This document shows, in pieces, positions 24,829-33,756 of a stretch of DNA of 43,711 nt. The notes beneath the pieces are model-generated. The model was not told where the DNA came from, did not search any database, and saw only the letters and a program-made list of their open reading frames with translations. The position numbers and the translations under genes are program-made. The stretch covers positions 1 through 43,711 of the forward strand of contig JALSSX010000213.1 in assembly GCA_026984055.1 (NCBI GenBank), written 5' to 3'. The stretch is from Sedimenticola sp. (GTDB lineage Bacteria > Pseudomonadota > Gammaproteobacteria > Chromatiales > Chromatiaceae). The number at the start of each line of letters is the position of its first letter. Position 1 is the first letter of the stretch.

Positions 24829-25703
24829 AGGGCATTGTGTTGGCCGGCGGTTCCGGCTCTCGTCTACATCCACTGACGATTGCGCTGAGTAAGCAACTGT
24901 TGCCGGTGTACGACAAGCCGATGATCTATTATCCGCTGTCGGTGCTGATGATGGCCGGTATTCGTGACATCTTGATCATCACCACGCCGCGTGACATTGC
25001 CGCCTTCCAGGCCCTGCTCGGTGATGGCGGCCGTTGGGGCATCGCTTTGCGCTATGCCGAGCAGCCGAACCCGGATGGATTGGCGCAGGCCTTTCTGATC
25101 GGTCGCGATTTCATTGCCGGTGATCGCAGTTGTCTGATACTCGGTGATAATATCTTCCATGGGCAGGATCTGCGTGCGCGCCTGAAACGTGCCATGGCGC
25201 GCGAGCGTGGCGCCACGGTGTTCGGCTATTGGGTGAAGGATCCGCAACGTTATGGCGTCGCCGAGTTCGATGCCGATGACCGGGTTGTTTCGCTGGCGGA
25301 GAAACCTCTTCACCCCAAATCCCACTATGCGGTGACCGGACTGTATTTCTACGATGAAAAGGTCTGTGACCTGGCCGCCGAGCTGAAGCCGTCGAAGCGG
25401 GGGGAGTTGGAGATCACCGACCTCAACCGGCGTTATCTGGAGCTGGGAGAACTGGAGCTGATCCGTTTCAGTCGGGGTTTCGCCTGGTTGGATACCGGCA
25501 CCCATGAGTCGTTGATGCAGGCGGGTAGTTTCATTCAGACGATCGAGGCGCGGCAGGGTTTGAAGATCTGCTGTCCCGAGGAGATCGCCTATCATCAGGG
25601 CTGGATCACGAGTGATGCTTTGCAGGCCATGGCCGATGCGATGAACAAGAATGATTATGGTGCTTATCTGCGTTCGGTGTTGCAACAGGACGGGGAACCA
25701 TGA
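24825..25703 (+). CDS. rfbA: Glucose-1-phosphate thymidylyltransferase
   Basis: A 292-residue nucleotidyltransferase, full length for the short form of the enzyme. The signature [20 protein letters not shown] is at residues 8-27. [26 protein letters not shown], and [20 protein letters not shown] follow. It joins dTTP and glucose-1-phosphate to make dTDP-glucose, the first step of the dTDP-rhamnose pathway; family members are feedback-inhibited by dTDP-rhamnose. The start is GTG 24825, overlapping the rfbB stop (GTGA), because the conserved [13 protein letters not shown] begins there. The gene order B-A and the overlap indicate one transcript with rfbB. A repeat-filled gap of 307 bases separates it from rfbC. 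Confidence 0.96.
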   Translation: MKGIVLAGGSGSRLHPLTIALSKQLLPVYDKPMIYYPLSVLMMAGIRDILIITTPRDIAAFQALLGDGGRWGIALRYAEQPNPDGLAQAFLIGRDFIAGDRSCLILGDNIFHGQDLRARLKRAMARERGATVFGYWVKDPQRYGVAEFDADDRVVSLAEKPLHPKSHYAVTGLYFYDEKVCDLAAELKPSKRGELEITDLNRRYLELGELELIRFSRGFAWLDTGTHESLMQAGSFIQTIEARQGLKICCPEEIAYHQGWITSDALQAMADAMNKNDYGAYLRSVLQQDGEP

Positions 25704-25726
25704 GGATTGGTGTGAAAGTCGCCTGT

Positions 25727-25857
25727 CGGTTGCCTGTGATGCGTTTGTGGAAATGCCGTGAATACGTCCCTGTAGGCTTGGCTTCGGCATTTCTCTCCCG
25801 CGTCCTGACCGCAGGTAACTTTCATGACGGCGGGGTGCTTTGTTTCCATCATGAGAA
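25727..25857. repeat. R1 intergenic repeat, copy e (full length)
   Basis: The longest copy. It begins CGGTTGCCTGTGATGCGTTT and continues through GCCGTGAATACGTCCCTGTA and GGCTTGGCTTCGG to GCAGGTAACTTTCATGACGG. It ends in the hairpin part with ATCATGAGAAG. Read on the minus strand, copies e and f share a short DVFTAFPQT-type translation, which is likely accidental. It lies between rfbA and rfbC. Confidence 0.7.
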
Positions 25858-25978
25858 GTAACTGCTCAGTTCACCACTGAAATGCGCCATCTCTGCGTTG
25901 GAAAATGGTCATTTACACCTGGAAACTCACATTTCCCGCCTTGATCTGACACATTTCAACGGCAATCTGAGCAGTTAC
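25858..25978. mobile_element. 121-bp element with 12-bp terminal inverted repeats between rfbA and rfbC
   Basis: It begins GTAACTGCTCAG (25858-25869) and ends with the exact complement CTGAGCAGTTAC (25967-25978). Inside are three spaced similar blocks: GGTCATTTACACC, ACTCACATTTCCCGCC and GACACATTTCAACGG. Repeated internal blocks near an end are typical of transposase binding sites, as in IS21-type elements; that link is a guess. No gene is present. Confidence 0.6.
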
Positions 25979-26010
25979 AGCATGATTTTCCTACTTGCTG
26001 AGTAGTTACC

Positions 26011-26562
26011 ATGAGAATTAGTCCGTTGTCGATTCCCGATGTGCTTTTGATTGAACCGCGTGTGTTCGGCGATGCGCGCGGCTGGTTCATGGAGACCTGG
26101 CAGCAGCCGCGCTACGCGGAGCGGGTCACCTCCATGCCGTTTGTGCAGGATAATCTGGCGCAATCGGAGTATGGCGTGCTGCGAGGTCTGCATGCCCAGC
26201 ACCCGCGTGATCAGGGTAAGCTGGTGCAGGTGTTCGTCGGCGAGGTCTATGATGTCGCGGTGGATATTCGACGCGGCTCGCCGACTTTTGGCCGCCATGT
26301 CGGTGTCTACCTGTCTGGCGAGAATAAGCATCAACTGTGGGTGCCGCCGGGATTCGCGCACGGTTACTGCGTGGTGTCGAAAGAGGCGGTCTTTGGCTAT
26401 AAATGCACCGACAGCTATCACCCAGAGACCCAGTTCGGTATCCGTTGGGATGATCCCGCGATTGGCATAGAGTGGCCGTTGGCCGGCCAGCCTATACTCT
26501 CCGCGAAGGATGCTGACGCGCCACTGCTCGCGGATATGCCGCCGGACTGTTTGCCGGGCTAG
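26011..26562 (+). CDS. rfbC: dTDP-4-dehydrorhamnose 3,5-epimerase
   Basis: A 183-residue cupin-fold enzyme. It shows EPRVFGDARGWFMETW at the N terminus, then QDNLAQSEYGVLRGLHAQHP with the catalytic histidine, YDVAVDIRRGSPTFGRHVGV, and VPPGFAHGYCVVSKEAV. DDPAIGIEWPL is near the end. It inverts C3 and C5 of dTDP-4-keto-6-deoxyglucose, the third step to dTDP-rhamnose. The fourth enzyme (RfbD) is not present in the window, either before rfbB or after rfbC. Start ATG 26011 lies 32 bases beyond the inverted-repeat element, so the gene may depend on a promoter inside or near that repeat DNA. The stop overlaps the stop of the convergent rsmA gene by four bases (CTAG). Confidence 0.96.
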   Translation: MRISPLSIPDVLLIEPRVFGDARGWFMETWQQPRYAERVTSMPFVQDNLAQSEYGVLRGLHAQHPRDQGKLVQVFVGEVYDVAVDIRRGSPTFGRHVGVYLSGENKHQLWVPPGFAHGYCVVSKEAVFGYKCTDSYHPETQFGIRWDDPAIGIEWPLAGQPILSAKDADAPLLADMPPDCLPG

Positions 26563-27350
26563 TCGCCACCACTCTGGCGGGCCAGGTTCGCTAGTCGGAC
26601 GAAGCCCTCTATGTCGATCTGTTCGGCGCGGATCGACGGGTCGATGCCGGCGGCGCGGATCTGGTCGGCATTCAGCAGGTCCTTCATGTTGTTCGACAGC
26701 GTTTTGCGCTTGTGCGCGAATGCCTGGGTCACCAGGTTGGTGAATTCCTCGCGATCGTCCAGCGCGTATCTGGGCGTTTTGCGAGGCGTCAGCCGGACAA
26801 AGCTGGAGTCTACCCTGGGTGGCGGATGGAATGCCGTCGGCGCGATGTCGAACAATGCCTGGATGTCGCAGTCTAGTTGCAGCATCACCGACAGTCGCCC
26901 CCAGCGCTTGCTGCCGGGCACGGCGGCGATGCGCTGCACGACCTCCTTTTGCAGCATGAAATGCATGTCTTCGATGCATTGTTTCTGTGTCAGCAGGTGG
27001 AACAGCAATGGAGTCGAGATGTTGTAAGGCAGGTTGCCGACGACGCGCAGCTTGCGCCTTTCGTCCATCAGTGCGCAATAATCGAAGCTGAGCGCATCGG
27101 CATTGAACAACCTGAACTCGCCGAGCGGTTCGCACTGTGCTTTCAGGGTTTGCAGTAGATCTCGATCCAGCTCCACCGCGTCCAGCGCGCCGCCTTGTCT
27201 GAGCAACTCGCGGGTGATCGCACCCTGGCCGGGGCCTATCTCCAGCAGATGCTGGCCCGGTCGGGGCTTTATCGTGGCGATGATGGATGCGATGATCGCT
27301 GGGTCACGCAGGAAGTTCTGCCCAAAACGCTTTCTCGGGCGATGGCTCAT
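26559..27350 (-). CDS. rsmA: 16S rRNA (adenine(1518)-N(6)/adenine(1519)-N(6))-dimethyltransferase
   Basis: A 263-residue Rossmann-fold SAM methyltransferase. The N-terminal HRPRKRFGQNFLRDPAIIAS is a hallmark of KsgA/RsmA. The SAM motif is LLEIGPGQGAITRELL, the acidic ribose contact is AVELDRDLL, and the catalytic motif is NLPYNISTPLLFHLL. The small C-terminal domain contains FAHKRKTLSNNMKDLL. It dimethylates two adjacent adenines in the terminal helix of 16S rRNA, a late checkpoint in 30S assembly. It is convergent with rfbC and shares the palindromic stop CTAG with it. It lies downstream of rpoD but is separated from it by a terminator, and so probably has its own promoter. Confidence 0.97.
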   Translation of the reverse strand: MSHRPRKRFGQNFLRDPAIIASIIATIKPRPGQHLLEIGPGQGAITRELLRQGGALDAVELDRDLLQTLKAQCEPLGEFRLFNADALSFDYCALMDERRKLRVVGNLPYNISTPLLFHLLTQKQCIEDMHFMLQKEVVQRIAAVPGSKRWGRLSVMLQLDCDIQALFDIAPTAFHPPPRVDSSFVRLTPRKTPRYALDDREEFTNLVTQAFAHKRKTLSNNMKDLLNADQIRAAGIDPSIRAEQIDIEGFVRLANLARQSGGD

Positions 27351-27378
27351 GACGCTGCCTTGGGATTCGCGCGGATAT

Positions 27379-27403
27379 AAAAAACCGGGCGTTCACCCGG
27401 TTT
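27379..27403 (-). terminator. Rho-independent terminator after rpoD
   Basis: On the minus strand the stem AAACCGGG/CCCGGTTT (27382-27389 with 27396-27403) has a six-base loop and is followed by a run of six T. It closes the rpsU-dnaG-rpoD transcript. Confidence 0.88.
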
Positions 27404-27429
27404 CCCATCGTTGCTGGCCGCTGAGAGCA

Positions 27430-29232
<1,803 letters not shown>

Positions 29233-29282
29233 AATTTCTGCTGGATTACCGAGTGTGTTGAGGCTGCTAAGGTCGATCGGCC

Positions 29283-29311
29283 ATTATAGCAGTTAATTGG
29301 GATTTTTGCCA
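29283..29311 (-). promoter_or_regulatory. Candidate extended -10 promoter for rpoD
   Basis: On the minus strand TGCTATAAT is an extended -10 element with a perfect TATAAT (29283-29288). TGGCAA lies 17 bases further upstream as a weak -35. The TG extension can compensate for a poor -35. It lies in the 94-base gap between dnaG and rpoD, where E. coli also has internal promoters. Confidence 0.6.
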
Positions 29312-29326
29312 CGCTTTGTGGCGGAT

Positions 29327-31003
29327 TTATTCCCTGCGGATGGCTTGCCCGCCACGAATCCGCATGCGCAGGCGTGCCTTGCGAGCCTTGTCACTGAGAC
29401 GTTGCAGGGCGCCTCGGAGTTCCGCCGCGATGTCCGCGTTTTCCGGCAAGCCAAGCGGAATCGCGACCAGCTTGCGCACGGTTTTTTCGCTAGCGGTATC
29501 GCGGTAGCGTTCCAGCAGTTGAGCGACGCTGATATCGGGCTGTTCGCGTGTCTGCTCTAGTAGTTCGAGCAGAAGATTGGCGCCCGGGATGTCGCTGTCC
29601 GCCCAGTCGGTGGCCAGTTCAGGGTCGGCGCCGAGCCGTGGGTTCTGCAGCAGCAAGGCGACCGCGAAGCGGGTTGCATTGAGTCCTTGTGGTTGGTTCT
29701 GGCGCGAGCCGGGTCGGCGCGCTGTTCCCTGGGCTCTTGGTCCCGCTGGATGCGGCGTCTGGATGCCGAGCAGGTCGTCGAGTCGTTTATAGAGCATTTG
29801 ACGCAGCAGGCCTGCCGGGAGCTTGTCCAGTAGTGGGCGCAATTGCTCGGCGTAGCGTACCTGACCGTCGGCGCTATGCAGGTCCATGCCGATCGCGCAG
29901 TGCTCGAACAGGTAATCCGACAGCGGTTGCGCTGAGATCACGCGGGCTTCGAAGGCGTCCCGGCCTTCCTGGCGGATCAGTGTATCCGGGTCTTCGCCTT
30001 CGGGTAGAAACAGGAAGCGCGCTTCCTTGCCATCCTTCAATAGGGGCAGCAGGTTGTTCAGCGCCTTCCAGGCGGCGTCGCGTCCCGCGCTGTCGCCATC
30101 GAAACAGAAGCAGATCGCTGGCGCGTGGCGGAACAGCAGCTCGATATGCTGGGGCGTCGCGGCGGTGCCCAGGGTGGCGACCGCATAGTCGATGCCGAAC
30201 TGTGCGAGGGAGACGACATCCATGTAGCCTTCGACCACCAGCAGGCGGTCGAAATGGCGTAGCGCCTGGTGTGCCTCGTACAGGCCGTACAACGCCCGGC
30301 CCTTATGGAACAGCGGGGTTTCCGGCGAGTTCAGGTACTTCGGCTTGCCGTCCCCCAGCAGGCGACCGCCAAATCCGATGAGGCGCCCACGTGGATCACG
30401 GATCGGAAACATGATGCGCTCGCGGAAGCGGTCGTAGCGCTTGCCTTCCGCCTCGACGATCATGCCTGTATCGCGCAACGCCTGGAGTTTTCGCTCGTCG
30501 CCGCTGAATCGTCGGAGCAGATTGTCCCAGCCCGGTGGGGCGTGGCCAAGACCGAAGCGCGCGCTGATCTCACCGGACAAGCCACGTTGCTTCAGGTAGG
30601 CGATTGCTGTCGGGCTTTGGCGCAGCTGCGCCCGGTACCAGTCGCCGATCGTCTTCAGAAGCTGGTGGAGTGGGCGGTGGTCCGGACCTCCATGGTTGAA
30701 CTGTTCATGGGGTATCTCCAGGCCGGCCAGGCTGGAGAGGATTTCGATCGCATCGATGAAGCCGACGCGGTCGTACTCCATCAGGAAGTCGACGGCGTTG
30801 CCATGCGCGCCGCAGCCGAAGCAGTGATAGAATTGCTTCGCTTGGGAAATCGTGAACGATGGGGTTTTCTCGTCGTGGAACGGGCAGCAGGCGGTGTATT
30901 CCTTGCCGGCCTTCTTGAGTGGCACTCGGGTGCCGACGATCTCGACGATATCGCTGCGTTCGATCAGCGTATCGATGAACTGGCGGGGAATTCTGCCGGC
31001 CAT
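29327..31003 (-). CDS. dnaG: DNA primase
   Basis: A 558-residue primase, close to the usual 580. The N-terminal zinc-binding domain has CCPFHDEKTPSF and YHCFGCGAHGNAV (C, H, C, C ligands, residues 37-65). The catalytic core follows, with YLNSPETPLFHKGRALYGLY, the TOPRIM acidic residue in LLVVEGYMDVVSLAQFGI, and FDGDSAGRDAAW. The C-terminal region that binds the DnaB helicase is less conserved. DnaG makes the short RNA primers for lagging-strand synthesis. ATG 31003 is right at MAGRIPRQFIDTLIERSDIV, the normal start. It lies 21 bases after yqeY and 94 bases before rpoD on the same strand. Confidence 0.97.
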   Translation of the reverse strand: MAGRIPRQFIDTLIERSDIVEIVGTRVPLKKAGKEYTACCPFHDEKTPSFTISQAKQFYHCFGCGAHGNAVDFLMEYDRVGFIDAIEILSSLAGLEIPHEQFNHGGPDHRPLHQLLKTIGDWYRAQLRQSPTAIAYLKQRGLSGEISARFGLGHAPPGWDNLLRRFSGDERKLQALRDTGMIVEAEGKRYDRFRERIMFPIRDPRGRLIGFGGRLLGDGKPKYLNSPETPLFHKGRALYGLYEAHQALRHFDRLLVVEGYMDVVSLAQFGIDYAVATLGTAATPQHIELLFRHAPAICFCFDGDSAGRDAAWKALNNLLPLLKDGKEARFLFLPEGEDPDTLIRQEGRDAFEARVISAQPLSDYLFEHCAIGMDLHSADGQVRYAEQLRPLLDKLPAGLLRQMLYKRLDDLLGIQTPHPAGPRAQGTARRPGSRQNQPQGLNATRFAVALLLQNPRLGADPELATDWADSDIPGANLLLELLEQTREQPDISVAQLLERYRDTASEKTVRKLVAIPLGLPENADIAAELRGALQRLSDKARKARLRMRIRGGQAIRRE

Positions 31004-31024
31004 GCGGGCGTCCGCCCGATACGC

Positions 31025-31468
31025 TCAGCCGGCCAGCTTCTGTCTGATTTGGGCGCTGACCTTGCCCATATCGGCACGGCCTTCCAGCTTGGGCTTCAAT
31101 ATGCCCATGACCTTGCCCATCGCCTTCATCGAATTGGCGTCGCTGGCCGCGATGGCCTCGTCGATTAACACGGTGATCTCGTCATCGCCGAGTGGTTCGG
31201 GCAGGTAGGTGGCGAGGATATCCAGCTCGAAGGCTTCCTGATCGGCGAGTTCGTCGCGCCCCGCCTGCTGGTATTGTTGCAACGAATCGCGCCGCTGCTT
31301 GACCATGCGATTGAGCACGGCCAGCACATCGGCGTCGCTCAGCTCGCGGCGCTCGTCGACCTCGACTTGCTTGATCGCCGCCAAAATCAGGCGGATGACG
31401 CCGAGGCGAGGCTTGTCGCCGCCCTTCATGGCGGCCTTCATGTCGTTGGTGATTTGTTGCTTGAGCAT
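31025..31468 (-). CDS. yqeY: GatB/YqeY domain protein
   Basis: A 147-residue soluble helical protein. The start KQQITNDMKAAMKGGDKPRL and the core GVIRLILAAIKQVEVDERRE are typical of YqeY. LADQEAFELDILATYLPEPL and AIAASDANSMKAMGKVMGIL KPKL near the end resemble the tRNA-binding tail domain of GatB. Its exact role is unknown, although that likeness hints at a link to tRNA. It is regularly found between rpsU and dnaG, as here, with gaps of 10 and 21 bases, so the three genes are co-transcribed. Confidence 0.93.
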   Translation of the reverse strand: MLKQQITNDMKAAMKGGDKPRLGVIRLILAAIKQVEVDERRELSDADVLAVLNRMVKQRRDSLQQYQQAGRDELADQEAFELDILATYLPEPLGDDEITVLIDEAIAASDANSMKAMGKVMGILKPKLEGRADMGKVSAQIRQKLAG

Positions 31469-31478
31469 GCCGATAAGC

Positions 31479-31694
31479 TCAGTATTGACGTTCCCAGCGC
31501 CGGTTTTCGCGCGAGACCTTCTTCATGTGACGTTTTACCGCAGCGGCGGCCTTGCGCTTTCGTTCGGCCGTTGGCTTTTCGTAGAATTCACGACGGCGGA
31601 CTTCGGCGAGAACGCCGGCTTTTTCGCAAGAACGCTTAAAACGACGCATTGCGACTTCGAAGGGTTCGTTTTCTTTGACCTTTACATGGGGCAT
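31479..31694 (-). CDS. rpsU: 30S ribosomal protein S21
   Basis: A 71-residue, very basic protein. [20 protein letters not shown], then [20 protein letters not shown] and [19 protein letters not shown] match bacterial S21 nearly residue for residue. S21 is bound near the anti-Shine-Dalgarno end of 16S rRNA in the 30S subunit and is needed for initiation on many messages. It is the first gene of the minus-strand block rpsU-yqeY-dnaG-rpoD. AGAGAG lies upstream of ATG 31694, and a good sigma-70 promoter lies 40 bases before the start. Confidence 0.98.
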   Translation of the reverse strand: MPHVKVKENEPFEVAMRRFKRSCEKAGVLAEVRRREFYEKPTAERKRKAAAAVKRHMKKVSRENRRWERQY

Positions 31695-31733
31695 ATCGAC
31701 TCTCTGAAAAACACATGGAACGAAAGGCGCGTA

Positions 31734-31762
31734 ATTCTATAGATGTTGCGGTTGAAATGCAA
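31734..31762 (-). promoter_or_regulatory. Candidate sigma-70 promoter for the rpsU operon
   Basis: On the minus strand TTGCAT (31757-31762), a 17-base spacer and TAGAAT (31734-31739). Four of six -35 and five of six -10 bases match the consensus, and the spacing is ideal. The start of transcription would be about 35 bases before rpsU. Confidence 0.6.
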
Positions 31763-31829
31763 AGCATGTTTCCTGGCCCGGACCGCTTCCGTCAAGGATG
31801 TTTTGCCGGCCAAAAGGCATCATCGGTGC

Positions 31830-31858
31830 TTGTCGGGTGAAATCGTCCGGCGTTTATT
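31830..31858 (+). promoter_or_regulatory. Possible promoter for lysC
   Basis: TTGTCG (31830-31835), a 17-base spacer and TTTATT (31853-31858), each matching the consensus at four of six positions. It lies about 40 bases before lysC. I searched this leader by eye for a lysine riboswitch core and did not find one. Confidence 0.3.
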
Positions 31859-31897
31859 GTTTAATACGGAGCCGTTCAAACAGGCCCGGTAGCTCAG

Positions 31898-33118
31898 ATG
31901 GCGCTTATCGTTCAGAAATATGGTGGAACCTCGGTCGGTTCGGTGGAGCGCATTCAGGCCGTGGCGGAGAAGGTCAAGGCCAGCGCCGAGGCCGGCAACC
32001 AGATCGTCGTGGTGGTCTCCGCGATGTCCGGAGAGACTAATCGCCTGGTCGAACTCGCGCAAGCGGTTCAGCAACCACCTAACGAGCGCGAGCTCGATGT
32101 GTTGCTGTCAACCGGCGAGCAGGTGACGATCGCCCTGCTGAGCATGACCTTGGATGCGCTTGGCCAGCAGGCTTGCTCGTTTACTGGAGCCCAAGTGCAT
32201 ATCCGCACCGACAGCGCGCATAACAAGGCGCGTATCCAGGATATCGATGGCGCTCGGGTGAAGGCCGCGCTGGACGCCGGCAAGGTTGTTGTCGTCGCGG
32301 GTTTTCAGGGTGTCGACGAGCAAGGCAACATCACTACCCTCGGGCGTGGCGGTTCCGATACCACGGCGGTCGCCATGGCGGCCGCGTTGAAGGCCGATGA
32401 ATGCCAGATCTTTACCGATGTCGACGGTGTCTATACGACCGACCCACGGGTCGAACCGAAAGCGCGTCGCCTGCGCACCATCACCTTCGAGGAGATGCTC
32501 GAAATGGCCAGCCTGGGCTCAAAGGTGTTGCAGATACGCGCCGTCGAGTTTGCTGGCAAATACGATGTCCCCCTGCGTGTGCTCTCCAGCTTCGAGGACG
32601 GTGAGGGGACTCTGATTACCTTTGAGGATGATCCGACAATGGAAAAGGCCAAGATATCCGGTATCGCGTTTAATCGCGACGAAGCCAAACTGACCATCAT
32701 GGGTGTGCCCGACCAGCCAGGCGTGGCGCACAAGATCCTCGGACCCGTGGCCGAGCGGAACATCGAGGTCGACATGATCGTGCAGAACATCTCTCAAGAT
32801 GGCACCACCGATTTCACCTTTACCGTGAATCGCGGTGATTTTCCGAAGGCGATGGATATCCTGCGTCGCACCGCCAAGGAACTGGGCGCGCGCGAGGTCG
32901 TCGGAGACGACAATATCGTCAAGATCTCGCTGGTCGGCGTCGGCATGCGTTCGCATGCCGGCATCGCCAGCACGATGTTCCAGTCGCTTGCTGATGAAGG
33001 CATCAATATCTGCTTGATCTCCACATCGGAAATAAAGGTGTCCGTCGTCGTGCAGGAAAAATACCTGGAACTCGGCGTGCGCGCCCTACACGAAGCGTTT
33101 GGTTTGACTGAGGCCTGA
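31898..33118 (+). CDS. lysC: Aspartate kinase
   Basis: A 406-residue monofunctional aspartokinase, the first step from aspartate to lysine, methionine and threonine. The kinase signature VQKYGGTSVGSVERIQAVAE is at the N terminus, and LLSTGEQVTIALLSMTLDAL and GRGGSDTTAVAMAAALKADE follow. The last 140 residues form two ACT domains (ITIMGVPDQPGVAHK-like phrase at about 268, and KISLVGVGMRSHAGIASTMF). These bind lysine or threonine and give feedback inhibition. The length and architecture match the alpha-type LysC, with no homoserine dehydrogenase fused. ATG 31898 begins the protein without a strong ribosome binding site. The 18 bases around the start resemble the 5' end of a tRNA gene, probably by chance. 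Confidence 0.96.
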   Translation: MALIVQKYGGTSVGSVERIQAVAEKVKASAEAGNQIVVVVSAMSGETNRLVELAQAVQQPPNERELDVLLSTGEQVTIALLSMTLDALGQQACSFTGAQVHIRTDSAHNKARIQDIDGARVKAALDAGKVVVVAGFQGVDEQGNITTLGRGGSDTTAVAMAAALKADECQIFTDVDGVYTTDPRVEPKARRLRTITFEEMLEMASLGSKVLQIRAVEFAGKYDVPLRVLSSFEDGEGTLITFEDDPTMEKAKISGIAFNRDEAKLTIMGVPDQPGVAHKILGPVAERNIEVDMIVQNISQDGTTDFTFTVNRGDFPKAMDILRRTAKELGAREVVGDDNIVKISLVGVGMRSHAGIASTMFQSLADEGINICLISTSEIKVSVVVQEKYLELGVRALHEAFGLTEA

Positions 33119-33222
33119 GACTTAGCCATTTTTGCCTGTCTACTTGATCGAGGCTGAAACAGGGGTGGCGGAACACGAAAAATTCCATGGGAATGCGACG
33201 TGGGTTTTGTGGAAAATCTATT

Positions 33223-33250
33223 TTGTTAAATTCTGTAATGCTGCTAGAAT
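33223..33250 (+). promoter_or_regulatory. Candidate promoter for csrA
   Basis: TTGTTA (33223-33228), a 16-base spacer and TAGAAT (33245-33250), about 105 bases before csrA, leaving a leader of roughly 100 bases. Confidence 0.5.
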
Positions 33251-33310
33251 CCTGCCTTTCTTCGATGCATGGGCATCGAAACGGCTTGGTTGAATCACGC
33301 GCCTGTTGAT

Positions 33311-33354
33311 GGATGTCTGCAGGACGTGGATAATAGAAATGAGGAACTAAAGGA
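33311..33354 (+). promoter_or_regulatory. GGA-rich csrA leader, candidate CsrA autoregulation sites
   Basis: Five GGA triplets, at 33311, 33322, 33328, 33343 and 33352, lie in the 45 bases before the csrA start, the last being the ribosome binding site AAAGGAA. CsrA binds GGA in single-stranded loops and blocks ribosome access. Several such sites in its own leader are known from E. coli. Confidence 0.5.
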
Positions 33355-33355
33355 A

Positions 33356-33580
33356 ATGTTGATTCTAACGCGTAGGGTGGGTGAAACCCTGATGATCGGT
33401 GATGAAGTAAGCGTTACCGTACTGGGGGTCAAGGGCAATCAGGTGCGTATTGGTGTGAATGCGCCGCGAGAGGTTGCGGTACACCGTGAAGAAATATTCG
33501 AACGTATCAAGCAAGAGCAAGCGCAGCAGGAACAGGCGCAAGCTGGCGGTGACGCCGCCGAAGGCGAAGACAAGGCTTGA
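33356..33580 (+). CDS. csrA: Carbon storage regulator CsrA
   Basis: A 74-residue RNA-binding protein. The conserved part [20 protein letters not shown], then [20 protein letters not shown] and [11 protein letters not shown], matches CsrA/RsmA almost exactly, with the RNA-contact residues Leu4, Arg6 and Arg44 in place. The tail ([20 protein letters not shown]) is longer than in E. coli (61 residues) and low in complexity. CsrA is a dimer that binds GGA motifs in mRNA leaders and changes translation and stability of genes for central carbon metabolism, motility and biofilm. ATG 33356 follows AAAGGA; a longer frame from 33269 is leader. The position between lysC and tRNA-Ser is typical for gammaproteobacteria. 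Confidence 0.97.
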   Translation: MLILTRRVGETLMIGDEVSVTVLGVKGNQVRIGVNAPREVAVHREEIFERIKQEQAQQEQAQAGGDAAEGEDKA

Positions 33581-33602
33581 TACGCTTGGGTCCGCAGTAT
33601 CC

Positions 33603-33695
33603 GGAGGGATGGCCGAGCGGCTGAAGGCGCTCCCCTGCTAAGGGAGTATGGGGTTAATAGCTCCATCGAGGGTTCGAATCCCTCTCTCTCCGCCA
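33603..33695 (+). tRNA. tRNA-Ser (anticodon GCU)
   Basis: A 93-base class II tRNA. The acceptor arm GGAGGGA pairs with TCTCTCC (one G-T pair) before discriminator G and an encoded CCA. The D arm is in TGGCCGAGCGGCTGAAGGCG. The anticodon stem CTCCC/GGGAG surrounds CTGCTAA with anticodon GCT. A long variable arm (TATGGGGTTAATAGCTCCAT) is the serine identity feature. The T arm is GAGGGTTCGAATCCCTC. It reads AGC and AGU codons. The tRNA follows csrA, a common arrangement. Confidence 0.97.
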
Positions 33696-33738
33696 TACAC
33701 GAAAAAACCGCCAAATAGGCGGTTTTTTCGTGTATGGC
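33692..33738 (+). terminator. Strong bidirectional terminator after tRNA-Ser, overlapping its CCA end
   Basis: A perfect 21-bp inverted repeat, arms 33692-33712 and 33718-33738, with loop AAATA. The centre is AACCGCC/GGCGGTT with a T6 run on the plus strand and an A6 run that gives T6 on the minus strand, so it can stop both tRNA-Ser and the convergent dehydrogenase transcript. The outer bases of the left arm lie in the tRNA 3' end. Confidence 0.92.
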
Positions 33739-33756
33739 CGATTCGACGGGATAGCG

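Noticed and set aside
25664-25852. Short protein with DVFTAFPQT encoded on the minus strand of R1
   Set aside because: It is shared by copies e and f only because the repeat is shared; other copies break the frame, and there is no start signal.
31740-31897. Lysine riboswitch before lysC
   Set aside because: The leader is only about 40 bases after the likely promoter and lacks the conserved core; no long terminator hairpin is present.
31884-31960. Possible tRNA gene starting GCCCGGTAGCTCAG
   Set aside because: Only the first 18 bases look like a tRNA; no anticodon stem, T arm or acceptor complement follows, and the DNA is the start of lysC.
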